DNA from: Stentor roeselii | Taxonomy: Eukaryota > Ciliophora > Heterotrichea > Heterotrichida > Stentoridae | Assembly: GCA_006503475.1 (NCBI GenBank) | Contig: RSEH01000200.1 | Location: 1-64,000 of the forward strand | DNA length: 64,000 bases | Direction of reading: 5' to 3' | Shown: positions 10,801 to 19,767 of the stretch, piece after piece | Layout: every line of letters starts with the position of its first letter | How positions within the stretch are numbered: position 1 is the first letter of the stretch | The notes under the pieces: model-generated | Told to the model about the DNA's origin: nothing | Databases searched by the model: none | Seen by the model: the letters and a program-made list of their open reading frames with translations, nothing else | Made by a program: the position numbers and the translations under genes

Positions 10801-13800
10801 TATTCGGGTTGTAGCACTTTTCACAGGTATCAACCACCAGGGTGTACCCTTTCGGACAGTTCACCACACAAGTAGTAAGATACAGATAAGTATTATTCGG
10901 ACACAAAGTGCAGGTATAAGGAGATTTTTCACAAAATTCACATTTCGAGTTACAATCAACGCACTTGCCATTGACTTCAACTGTAACATTCTGAGGACAT
11001 TCAGGAATACATTGATTTTGATAGAGTTTCATATTCGAATTCGTTGGGCAAGACGTGCAGTTTTTCGCTGACTTGCTGCATTCTTTGCAGTCTGACGAGC
11101 ACGGCTCACACGGGTCAGAACTTCTGATCCTCAAATAGCCGGACGGGCAAGGTTCGACACAAACTCCGTCGTCCATGAGAACATCAGTTGAATTTGCGCA
11201 GCTAGTGCAAAATATCGAAGTTTTATAACAAGTGTTGCAGTTTTCATCGCATGGTTGACAAACCCCTCCATCAGAAAACTGCCCAGGAGGACAGACATAT
11301 TCGCAGGTTTCTCCAATAAGACGGTATCCAGTGTTGCATGTGATGCATGTTGTTGACTTCGACGTGCATTCCTTGCAAATCGATGCGCATGGCTGGCAAC
11401 CGCCGCCTGAGACATAATAACCTGTTGGGCAAGAGTCCACGCAAGTGTTGTCGTAGACTATGCCTGATGAACACGATGTGCACTGATCCACTGCACCTGA
11501 GCATGTCTTGCATGATGGTGAACAAGGTTCACATGATAAACCTACTTGCATATATCCTGATTCGCAATCAATCACGCATATGCCATTTTTTAAAGTCGCT
11601 CCATCGATGCAACTTGTACAGAATGAAGCACTTGTCTTGCATGTCACACAAAGATTAGAACATTCTGTGCACGTGTTTCCTGAGAGATAATAACCGTCTT
11701 GGCACTCTTCACATGTGGTTGCTGATGAAAAGCATTTTGTGCATTTGCTATCGCAAGAATAGCAAGTGTTCGAAGATAGATATTTTCCATCGTCGCAGCT
11801 GGTGCATTGAGATTTTTTCACAGAACAGGTCAGGCATGGGGAGTCGCAAACTTCACAAATTCCACTGATAAGAGAAGTGCCTGTATAACAAGTTGTGCAA
11901 TTTGTTTCTACTCCCAAACAAGTCTTACAGTTAGTGTTGCATGGAAGACACTTATTGTCTGTCAAGTATCTTCCATCATTACACGAAGTGCAGGTCGAAT
12001 ATGAGTTTGCACAGGTTTTACAGTAGTTAGTACATGATGCACATATTCCATTGATTAAAGTATGGTTTCCTTTACAGCTTCCACATGTATTAAAATCTCC
12101 ACTGCAGGTATCACAAGTTGAATTGCAGACTCCACATTTGTCATTAACTAAAACTAGTCCCGTGTTGCAAGCAGTGCATAAAGTACTTGAGCCTTCACAT
12201 TCTTTGCAAGTTGAACTACAAGAAACACAAACTCGATCAGCATTAACATATTTTCCTGTTGTGCAGGAAGTGCAGTTGGTCGCTTGAATACTGCAAGTAT
12301 AACAGTTAGAATTGCACTGTGAACAAGAGCTTCCTGTCAAATAATATCCAACTTTGCAGTCTATGCAGTTGGTCTTTGTAGTCAAGCACTCGCCACAGTT
12401 CGAATCACATTCTTGGCAAATTGATCCTGACAAAAAAAGCCCAGTTTTGCATGAAGTACAAAAAGAAGCTGAATCTTTGCATGTCTTGCAGCTTGCTGAA
12501 CATGAAGCGCAGGTTTTTGATGATGAAACAAGATAGTTCCCATCCGAGCAAGTGGTACATGTTTTAGCTGTTCCTGAACAAGTGAGGCAATTTAAATCGC
12601 AAGATTTGCAAGTTCCGCCCGTTAAATAAAATCCATCTTCACATGACGTGCAGGTACTTATTGAGTCTTTGCATGTCAAGCAGGTATCACTGCAATCTTT
12701 ACATATTGACAAAGAACTTGAAGTAGTAGTTTGACCATCAGGACAAGTTGCAGCAACTTGACATTTATTGTAGCTGTTTAGACTTTTGCCATCAGTGCAG
12801 GCAGTGCAATTGTCGATTTTTGTCTCACATTCTGCACAGTTAGAACTACAAGCGGAGCATTTGGTTGGGTAAGTCGAAATTACAGTGTACCCTGGAGGGC
12901 AGGTCTCTAAACATTGGTTTTCATGAAGATAATGTCCTGAATTGCAAGAAGTGCAAAAGGTTTCACTGCCTAAACAAGTTTTGCATCCAGTACAAGCCAC
13001 ACATAGACCATTTGAAATATCAGTAGTTGTATATCCATCAAGACATTCAGAAATACAGGTACTTGAGCTAAGCACTGCTCCAGAGGGACACTTAGTGCAA
13101 GTAGTAGTTGTTCCTGAACATTCTTTACAATTTTCGTCACAATCAAGACAAATTCCATCTTTTTCAACAGTTGTTGCGAGTGGACAGCTGGTTTTGCATA
13201 CTCCATTGTAGAGCTTTTTTCCAGTTGGGCATGAAGTGCAAGTTGTGGAAGATCCTGAGCATTGATTGCAGTTAGAATCACATGATTTGCATTGAATCCC
13301 GCTTTTATAGGTGCCGTTAGGACAGGTCTCATAACAATCACCATCGTAAAGAAGCATTTGAACAGTCTCAACTTTACAGGAAAGACAATACGTTGCAGAA
13401 GAGCAAGTGTTACATTTACCGACACAAGCGGTGCATACAGTCCCGTCCAAATATTGGCCGTTACTGCAGACTGAAGGAGTTTCGCAGTAACCATTATCAT
13501 AGAGACAATCTTCAGTATTACAAAATTTGTCACAGTCTGAGTTGTATAAAAGCTCTTTAGTGCAACCTTCAGCGCAGTATGCTGTGCATACACCGAGACG
13601 GCTTTCATAACCGCTGGGACAGGTTAACAGGCATTGGGTTCCGAAAAGACTGTAACCACTTATACATAGAGTGCACTCAGTTACTGAATTCGCGCAATTC
13701 ATGCATGGACTTGTGCATGGAAGGCAGCTGGAGCCTGATAAAATCGTTGTTGATTCCGGACAATTAGAAATACAGCTTGTCCCCGATAAGTATTTACCAT

Positions 13801-16800
13801 TTTTACATGAAGTACATTTGTATGTCTCTTCAGAACATGTAAGACAATCTCCTGTGCAAGATTGGCAAGTAGTTGGAAAGTTGGTTGTTGTAGTATAACC
13901 TGATGAGCAAGAAGATACACATGTTGTCCCTTGCAACAACATTCCACTTGCACAGCTCAGACATTTATCATTAGTTCCAGAGCAGGTAATACAATTACTC
14001 GAGCATGGGATACAATTCGTACCTGACACCACAGTATATAAACTCGGGCAACTCGCTACACAAGCACCATTATACAAATAAAGTCCAGAATTACAACTCA
14101 GACAAGTAGTAACCGAGCCTAGGCACGTTTTACAGTTGGAGTCACATTGAGAGCAGTAAACACCAACCTGGGTATACCCATTAATGCAATCATCCTGTTC
14201 AACGCAAGAAGTCCCTTTAAGCAAAAGTAATAACCCAGTAGTAATTGACTTCTGACAAGATCTGCAAGAAGTTTCAGACGTGCATTGTGAACAGGGATAA
14301 ATACAATCAGCACAATTGTTGCTCGAGTCTGTGTATTTTCCAGAACCACAGGATCCATAAGTGCCGCACTCAAGGTTGTCATAGTTGCAGGCAAAGTTAT
14401 CACAAAGAGAGTCACATTTTCCATTCGTTAGCAAAGTTTCAGAACAGCCGGATGAGCAGGTGGTTTTTGTTGTATTTAATACACAGATTCCGGAAGAGTC
14501 GATATAACCTGTTGGGCATACTGATACGCACGCCCCTGAATATAAATACGATCCTGATGGGCAAGTGTCACAACTTGAAGCCTCGGAGCAACTAAAACAG
14601 CTGGAGCCACATTTTTCACATGTTGATGTTGAAGCATAAGTTCCTACTGGACATGAAGATACACATTTTCCTTCATAAACTAAAAGACCTGATGAGCATG
14701 TCGTGCAAGTTGTTGCTGTTCCTGAACATTCTTTACATCCAGAACAGATTTTGCAAATTCCTGAGTCGCTATAATATCCAGAACTGCAATAAGTTGTGCA
14801 AGTTGTTCCTTGCAAGACCATTCCTGAGTTGCATGCAGTGCAGTTGTCAAATGATATTGAACAGTATTTGCAGTTAGATGAACAATCTGAACATGTCTGG
14901 CTGTCTATTTGAACTGAGGTGCTGCCAGGACAATTGACCACGCATTGATTATTGTATATCTTGTAGGGTGAAACACATGAAGTGCATGTCGAACTAGATA
15001 AAGCGCAAGTTGCACATCGAATATCACAGTCAATACAAACCAATCCAGTCTGATAAGTTTTAGTTGGACATGTCGGATAGCAATTGCTATTGTAAAGGTA
15101 CTGTTGTGCTCCAGAAGATGCATCAGGTTTACAAGATGTGCAAGTAGTTGAAGTTGAAACACAATTGCTACATGGGTACACACATGATGAGCATGTCGTT
15201 CCCGTCAAATATTTCCCTGATCCACAAGTAATTTCCGTCATATTACAGTATCCATTATCATAAGCACAAGCAAAAACATTACAAACATTATCACAGTCAT
15301 TATTATTCAGTATCGAACTATTACATCCAGAGTTGCAATCCCCTGAATCAATAATCTCAACACAAGTTTTTCCACTAGCAACAAAATTCTGAGGACAAGT
15401 ACTTACACAAGTTGTTTCATAGAGGTACTTCCCTGCTTCACATGAAGTGCAGTTCGAAGTAGTCACTGAACAAGTAAAGCAGGCAGAGTTGCATTGAGAA
15501 CATTGACTATTCAGCAAAATATATCCGAATGAACAGGAGTCAACACATTTTCCATCTTCCAAGTAGTAGTTGTTGTTACAAGATGTGCAAGTGTTTATAG
15601 TTCCTGAACATGTTTTGCAGTTTGTATTGCATGATTGGCATTCGTTTCCGACGAGAACAGTGATTCCTGTCGTGCATTGAGACACACAAGTTCCTGCATA
15701 GAGATACATTCCAGATGTGCAACTTAAACAATTATTAATATTTCCTGAACATGTTACACATGGAGATGCACAAGCATTACACACACCTGCGCTAGGCACG
15801 TAATCACCTGAAGGACAGGAAGTTACACAGGTACTTGATAAGAGATACTTTGGATTACTGCAGGATGTGCACAAGGTCGATCCACCTGAGCAGGTGGCAC
15901 ATGAAGAGTCACATTTCGCACATTCATACCCAGATAGATAATATCCAGTACTGCAGGTCGTTACACAAGAAGATATTTGAAGATAATAATTATCAATACA
16001 AGTTGTGCAAGTACTTTGAGATCCTTTGCATTCTTCACAAGGACTAGTACACTGTCTGCACTTAGTGTAAATAGCTACCCACCCAGCTGGACAGGTTTGA
16101 GTACACGAAGTTAAATATAAGTAATAGTTCGTAATGCAGGACTTACAAGTTGTAGTATCTCCTTCACATGTATAGCATGGCGAAATACAAGCATCACACG
16201 ATGTTGATGTTTCAATATAAGTTCCATCCGCAATGCACTTCGATACACAAATTGTTCCTTGGAGTTTGTAAGGCGAAACACATGAAGTGCAGGTACTTGT
16301 TGTTGTTGAGCAAGTTTTGCAGAGGCCAACGCATTGGTCACAGATATTTGTAGTTGAGTTCCCGGTATAACCGTCAGGACAAGTTTGATAGCAAGTCCCT
16401 TCATGCAAGTAAGTCTGCTTTCCTGTTGAAGAATGTATATCACAAGTCAAACATGTTGAAGCACTACTACAAGTTTTACAAGGATTGGTACATAAGGTGC
16501 ATACACTGCCGTCTCCCCAATATCCAGTTAAACATTTATCATTACAAGTATCTGAGTACAAGTAAGGATATCCTGAAGTACTCGAACACGACGTGCACTT
16601 TGTAATAGTTCCTGAGCAAGTCTTGCACAAAGAGTTGCATTGAACACAAACTTTATCAGAAGTAGAAGTTTCATCAGTATACCCATCTTTGCATGTTGCG
16701 TAACAAGAAGAGTCATAAAGATAAGGGTACCCTGAGGATGAACTACAAGAAGTGCAAGTTGACGATAAAGTGGTGCATGTCAAGCATATCGAATCACAAC

Positions 16801-19738
16801 TGAATGAACTCGTTACAGTATCTGACCTGTCAATCAAGTAGTTATCAGAAGTAACACTCGACAACACCCATGCAGAAGTAGTGATTTGACTCGTCGGGTT
16901 CGTAAACCCTGTCAATTTCAAAGATACAGTAAAAGCTGCCGAAACATCTGAGGCAAAAGCTGAACTAATAGTCACACTTCTTCCACTCACCAGACAAGTC
17001 ATCGAATCACTTAAAACTGAACTGGCTTTACTACAAGTTACTGTCCCTAAAGTAAATTGACTAGGAATCGTGATGAACAGAACAGTCCCTGCGGGATGTG
17101 CGTTTATTGGGACATAAGTGATGATATAGTTTGTACTTGCAGCGATTTTTGGATCCTCAGCAGCGATGGTGATAGTTGTGATGGTAGCAGCAGTGGTGGT
17201 TGCAATGGTGATTCCAGATTCCTTCTTATCAATCTTGTACCCTCCACTAGTATAAGAGTAAATCTTAAACGAGTCCGTAGGCTTCGTAGTTCCCGGGTTT
17301 TTCACTCCAGCAACACTGAAAGAAACACTTGTATCAGCAGAAATCGACCCAGAGTTCGTCAGCACAGCTCTTAAACTACTAGAACTCTCATAAGTGCAAG
17401 TCACAGATGAAAACCCTGAAACCACTGAGCATGTAGGCGAACTAGGAAGAGTCACAGTGCTAGGAGCCTCTAAAATGACATAAGAAGCACTTGGAGTGAT
17501 GTTCTTCAACTTGATAACAACTGTATAACTGCAAGAATTTCCGTTGATCAAGCTACTTGGAGTCACTGAAGCCGATGTGAAGACATTCGCTGTTGTTAGC
17601 GTCACGAGGATCCCTGAGGACTTCATGTCGATCACATTCCCTGAAGAGTCATAAGTCACGATAGTGAAACTAGAGGAAGGCGCTGTTGAGAAAGTGTTTT
17701 TAATGAAACCCATCGTCCATTCCAAAGTTCCTGGCGAGAAAAGACCTGAGGAAAACCCGTGAATTGTAACAACTGACGATGAGATGCTGCAGGTGATGGA
17801 CGATGTGAAACCAGTCACTCCTGAACATGAACTCGCTGCTGAAGAACTATCGCTGAAGCTGATTTCTGATGGAAACGTTACTTTTAAGTACCCGTTTGTA
17901 GTAATTGTGTTCTTCGTCACTACTGTGAAGGTGTAAGTCGATACATCTCCAGTGATGTAGGAACTCGGAGTCACTGAAGCGCTTACTAAAGCTGCTGGGG
18001 CTGCCGTGAAAGTGATTCCAGTAGTTTTACTGTCTATGAAATAAGTCCCTGCTGAACTGGTCGATGAATAAAATTTAAAAGTAGAGGTCGTCGCGTTACT
18101 TGAAGGATTCGTCACTCCACTCAACGTGAAAGAAACTCTTCCACCTGAAAAGTCAGACGTAAATCCTCCAATAACAGTTAAAACCCTCGAAGAAACCTGA
18201 CATTTCGCAGCAGAATTCAACCCAGCAACAACTGAAGTACAAGAAGTGCTAGAATCTCTATCAGTCACCGTGATTTCCGATGGAAAATTGATGATAATCG
18301 CTCCTCCAGTGGCGATAGGATGTGAGATCCACATATCAAATACATAAGTAGTAGAAGCTCCAACAGTGAGATCATTAGCAGTGACAAAAGCATTATTAGA
18401 ATATGCGTAAATCGTTCCAACCTTTGCAGTAGTCGAGCCTCCAGTGCCAGTATCAATAGGGTTTCCATTGGGAGACTTAGTCGTGATCGTGAAAGTTCCT
18501 GTTGGAGTTGTGGAAGACGCGGTAGTGATCGGGTCGACTTTGATACTGACGGAAGTCTTGTAAGTGTAACTTGACCACCCATTAGTGATCTTTATAACAT
18601 TTGAAGAAATCGTGTAAGCCATTCCTGAAGTCGCAATATTTGAAACTCCAGATACAGTCGCTGAAGACCCTACAACGATATCTGAAGGAAAAGTCACTTC
18701 TAAGATAACTGAAGCGTATGTCGGGTTCGTTAAAGTAAATGAAAGGAAACCACTGGCACTGGTAGCGACTGTACTGTTACTCGCTGAAAACGCGTTGCTT
18801 TTCACTTCAATGCTATTCGCAGTTGATACTTTCACTGTTAGTGAAGAGGAAGTTGTTAAAAACTGGTTGCTGTTTGAATCGTAAATCAAAATGTTGAAGT
18901 CGGTTATTGAATCTGCTGTTGGAGGGTTGTAAATGTTTGAAACGCTCCAGGATATTGAACCTGTTTTACTTGATACGAAACCACTGCGGATCTCTAAGGT
19001 TCTTGTGCTGCTTGTAAATGTGGCACTTAGAGGAGAGTCGATGTTTAATACACTGCTTGAAGATGGGGTCGTCACTCGGATGTACTGAAGTTGATCTGCT
19101 GAAGATGTTGCCCCGATGTAACTGTTCCATAGTGGGAAAGATACTTGGATGTAAGAAGAGGCTGGAATCGTGTAAGCCGTACTTATTGTAAAGGTCCAGG
19201 TCGTTTGAGCACCGATCACTGTTGAAGAAGGAGAAATCGAAGCTGAGTCAAAATAAGCCGCTGAAGCAGTTATTTTAAGGTTGTCGTTCGAAATTAAGGA
19301 CTCAGCGACTACAGAAGATGATGAGTAAATTGCTAAGTCAACAGCATTCGCAGTTTTCTTGGTACTCGAAGGATTTGTCACTCCAGGCAAAGTAACAGTG
19401 ATGGGGAGAGACGATGACTCAACATCATCTGAAGTAGTTCCAAAGATCCCGTTGACAGTGAAAACCCGACTGGCCACGGAGCAAGAGACTCCTGAACTTG
19501 ACGGGTTGTAGATCTGGCTGACAACAGTGCAAGCGACACTATCAGAGTCAGTTATGGTCACTTCTGATGGAAATGAAAATTTCATGACTGAATTCCCTGG
19601 AATCGTCGTGTCGAATGTAAAGGAAATCGAGTACGTCGCTGATGCTGATATCGTCGTCGGCGTAAAGGATAAGACCGGGTTCGACAAGCCGGCAACAAAA
19701 GCCAGTGACGAGAGAAGAATGAAAGGACGAACACTCAT
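7838..19738 (-). CDS. giant cysteine-rich multi-domain transmembrane surface protein with LNR modules
   Basis: 3,966 aa. The ATG at 19738 is chosen because it begins a signal peptide (MSVRPFILLSSLAFVAGLS) and follows AATAAAAATG; the longer frame has only a GTG start inside the divergent gene. Residues ~25-980 are Ser/Thr-rich beta repeats of ~110 aa. Residues ~985-2980 are dozens of furin/growth-factor-receptor-like Cys repeats (CKTC..., CTSC..G.YL). Three Notch-type LNR modules lie near 1480, 1780 and 2070 (pattern CxxxC...L..N..CD..CN..AC.YDNG.C). An N-glycan-rich Ser linker leads to about six hydrophobic segments (~3025-3230). The tail has four ~38-residue repeats (RV.VR..FKGARIV.LE) at ~3520-3730 and acidic and Lys-rich ends. 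Probably a cell-surface receptor, adhesin or cortical protein; the ligand is unknown. Its stop overlaps that of RMC1. Confidence 0.9.
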   Translation of the reverse strand: MSVRPFILLSSLAFVAGLSNPVLSFTPTTISASATYSISFTFDTTIPGNSVMKFSFPSEVTITDSDSVACTVVSQIYNPSSSGVSCSVASRVFTVNGIFGTTSDDVESSSLPITVTLPGVTNPSSTKKTANAVDLAIYSSSSVVAESLISNDNLKITASAAYFDSASISPSSTVIGAQTTWTFTISTAYTIPASSYIQVSFPLWNSYIGATSSADQLQYIRVTTPSSSSVLNIDSPLSATFTSSTRTLEIRSGFVSSKTGSISWSVSNIYNPPTADSITDFNILIYDSNSNQFLTTSSSLTVKVSTANSIEVKSNAFSASNSTVATSASGFLSFTLTNPTYASVILEVTFPSDIVVGSSATVSGVSNIATSGMAYTISSNVIKITNGWSSYTYKTSVSIKVDPITTASSTTPTGTFTITTKSPNGNPIDTGTGGSTTAKVGTIYAYSNNAFVTANDLTVGASTTYVFDMWISHPIATGGAIIINFPSEITVTDRDSSTSCTSVVAGLNSAAKCQVSSRVLTVIGGFTSDFSGGRVSFTLSGVTNPSSNATTSTFKFYSSTSSAGTYFIDSKTTGITFTAAPAALVSASVTPSSYITGDVSTYTFTVVTKNTITTNGYLKVTFPSEISFSDSSSAASSCSGVTGFTSSITCSISSSVVTIHGFSSGLFSPGTLEWTMGFIKNTFSTAPSSSFTIVTYDSSGNVIDMKSSGILVTLTTANVFTSASVTPSSLINGNSCSYTVVIKLKNITPSASYVILEAPSTVTLPSSPTCSVVSGFSSVTCTYESSSSLRAVLTNSGSISADTSVSFSVAGVKNPGTTKPTDSFKIYSYTSGGYKIDKKESGITIATTTAATITTITIAAEDPKIAASTNYIITYVPINAHPAGTVLFITIPSQFTLGTVTCSKASSVLSDSMTCLVSGRSVTISSAFASDVSAAFTVSLKLTGFTNPTSQITTSAWVLSSVTSDNYLIDRSDTVTSSFSCDSICLTCTTLSSTCTSCSSSSGYPYLYDSSCYATCKDGYTDETSTSDKVCVQCNSLCKTCSGTITKCTSCSSTSGYPYLYSDTCNDKCLTGYWGDGSVCTLCTNPCKTCSSASTCLTCDIHSSTGKQTYLHEGTCYQTCPDGYTGNSTTNICDQCVGLCKTCSTTTSTCTSCVSPYKLQGTICVSKCIADGTYIETSTSCDACISPCYTCEGDTTTCKSCITNYYLYLTSCTQTCPAGWVAIYTKCRQCTSPCEECKGSQSTCTTCIDNYYLQISSCVTTCSTGYYLSGYECAKCDSSCATCSGGSTLCTSCSNPKYLLSSTCVTSCPSGDYVPSAGVCNACASPCVTCSGNINNCLSCTSGMYLYAGTCVSQCTTGITVLVGNECQSCNTNCKTCSGTINTCTSCNNNYYLEDGKCVDSCSFGYILLNSQCSQCNSACFTCSVTTSNCTSCEAGKYLYETTCVSTCPQNFVASGKTCVEIIDSGDCNSGCNSSILNNNDCDNVCNVFACAYDNGYCNMTEITCGSGKYLTGTTCSSCVYPCSNCVSTSTTCTSCKPDASSGAQQYLYNSNCYPTCPTKTYQTGLVCIDCDIRCATCALSSSTCTSCVSPYKIYNNQCVVNCPGSTSVQIDSQTCSDCSSNCKYCSISFDNCTACNSGMVLQGTTCTTYCSSGYYSDSGICKICSGCKECSGTATTCTTCSSGLLVYEGKCVSSCPVGTYASTSTCEKCGSSCFSCSEASSCDTCPSGSYLYSGACVSVCPTGYIDSSGICVLNTTKTTCSSGCSETLLTNGKCDSLCDNFACNYDNLECGTYGSCGSGKYTDSSNNCADCIYPCSQCTSETSCRSCQKSITTGLLLLLKGTSCVEQDDCINGYTQVGVYCSQCDSNCKTCLGSVTTCLSCNSGLYLYNGACVASCPSLYTVVSGTNCIPCSSNCITCSGTNDKCLSCASGMLLQGTTCVSSCSSGYTTTTNFPTTCQSCTGDCLTCSEETYKCTSCKNGKYLSGTSCISNCPESTTILSGSSCLPCTSPCMNCANSVTECTLCISGYSLFGTQCLLTCPSGYESRLGVCTAYCAEGCTKELLYNSDCDKFCNTEDCLYDNGYCETPSVCSNGQYLDGTVCTACVGKCNTCSSATYCLSCKVETVQMLLYDGDCYETCPNGTYKSGIQCKSCDSNCNQCSGSSTTCTSCPTGKKLYNGVCKTSCPLATTVEKDGICLDCDENCKECSGTTTTCTKCPSGAVLSSSTCISECLDGYTTTDISNGLCVACTGCKTCLGSETFCTSCNSGHYLHENQCLETCPPGYTVISTYPTKCSACSSNCAECETKIDNCTACTDGKSLNSYNKCQVAATCPDGQTTTSSSLSICKDCSDTCLTCKDSISTCTSCEDGFYLTGGTCKSCDLNCLTCSGTAKTCTTCSDGNYLVSSSKTCASCSASCKTCKDSASFCTSCKTGLFLSGSICQECDSNCGECLTTKTNCIDCKVGYYLTGSSCSQCNSNCYTCSIQATNCTSCTTGKYVNADRVCVSCSSTCKECEGSSTLCTACNTGLVLVNDKCGVCNSTCDTCSGDFNTCGSCKGNHTLINGICASCTNYCKTCANSYSTCTSCNDGRYLTDNKCLPCNTNCKTCLGVETNCTTCYTGTSLISGICEVCDSPCLTCSVKKSQCTSCDDGKYLSSNTCYSCDSKCTKCFSSATTCEECQDGYYLSGNTCTECSNLCVTCKTSASFCTSCIDGATLKNGICVIDCESGYMQVGLSCEPCSPSCKTCSGAVDQCTSCSSGIVYDNTCVDSCPTGYYVSGGGCQPCASICKECTSKSTTCITCNTGYRLIGETCEYVCPPGQFSDGGVCQPCDENCNTCYKTSIFCTSCANSTDVLMDDGVCVEPCPSGYLRIRSSDPCEPCSSDCKECSKSAKNCTSCPTNSNMKLYQNQCIPECPQNVTVEVNGKCVDCNSKCEFCEKSPYTCTLCPNNTYLYLTTCVVNCPKGYTLVVDTCEKCYNPNNCSEIAPSSSSNSTGNISSSSNSSTTHKFEGKPVPFPFSGVSILTGGVVAVTKLTSSGVHFVPSTISVWGVLSFTSWVFLAGYIPDQGDNGDYRRRLTNVDAVGGNAVLTVAFFLILGGLIFHVICNILFSLSYYFKVSKKDKTYAYWKKSHSKVNLMSIVLSYVVSFHCIRFLFCGLCNYDGFKVTYENRGRVYKPLIKYGYISILCTFVPIFIAEILVLTALDVWLWLWMFTLDSLFLTFFLGVLILVDLKRREKELLTYELEKQLGPLPLEGEELMRSSDSVKDLIDMFPQLDFKSLIPLEPTTKRPIKKGISISATQSPVSSPKGNSLKRCGSFPLLKTDEVEIKPEALRPPEPPQVPDEEPFGEEILNKSDEKYDNDELTMIIEEVPEVPEEPEEPKEFEVTFTESKAPVSRSTILNYSPIEIETNFQEFTEIVAFTEEDEPSEEEKIVPIKEENEEVEGFEEIEGIKEIEGIKGIEGVKKEKEVEEFDAEHVAESPQMSKANLIESSGEDSDDKVELLKDLGKVGEEKDLDLDRAVADPKDPKLVSVFHKGTGQRVTVRKGFKGARIVNLENKVIDTLPPIDPKKFESGKTVVDDSDVRYATMTAKTGERVRVKRSFKGARIVDLEKKVSHPHAYLIGQSIKNESDFQFSNAYPDPDDPEVVVVMHNETGEDVKVRKTFQGAQIVDEAGEPIPNAPGIDRNDYDIPKTIVDKDDVHLATLKHKVTNQKVKVRRTFRGAKIVDLERKAEFPKAMATVSEKSDEPEPLSPSLSDDDIGGDFGWITPADIKKKSPKQSPKKPLRPIAVTPKIDESYDRRKLANLANLIDDLEEEKDWHGEPYQFVSESSDDDRSIRPQRKTLYHNVDLDSVYAPEFREDNFEPEDFPVIDRKKPRKKKKKIRKIPNADPVRMKGLEDIYLQRLEGKKKQSGPTPMKYTAEPGVFEPEWERTDSVHDFKYTGTLPSAGEEIINPRFKMSTPRRGL

Positions 19739-19767
19739 TTTTATTAGAACTGATTGACTTGTAATTA
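19739..19767. promoter_or_regulatory. 29-bp divergent inter-start region
   Basis: Start codons of the giant minus gene (19738) and the plus GAF gene (19768) lie 29 bp apart. Both leaders and any core promoter elements must fit here or overlap the coding regions. The segment is AT-rich, and both starts are preceded by AATAA/TTAA-like bases. Promoter function is inferred from position only. Confidence 0.5.

Noticed and set aside
10919-16720. Many antisense and alternate-frame ORFs of 60-210 codons over the Cys-rich repeats
   Set aside because: They follow from the repetitive TGT/TGC-rich coding DNA, which lacks stops in other frames. None has its own conserved motif, and the real frame is unambiguous.
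10919-16720. Regular spaced direct repeats that might suggest a CRISPR array
   Set aside because: The repeats are diverged, in frame, and encode CxxC-type modules; a eukaryotic coding repeat, not CRISPR.
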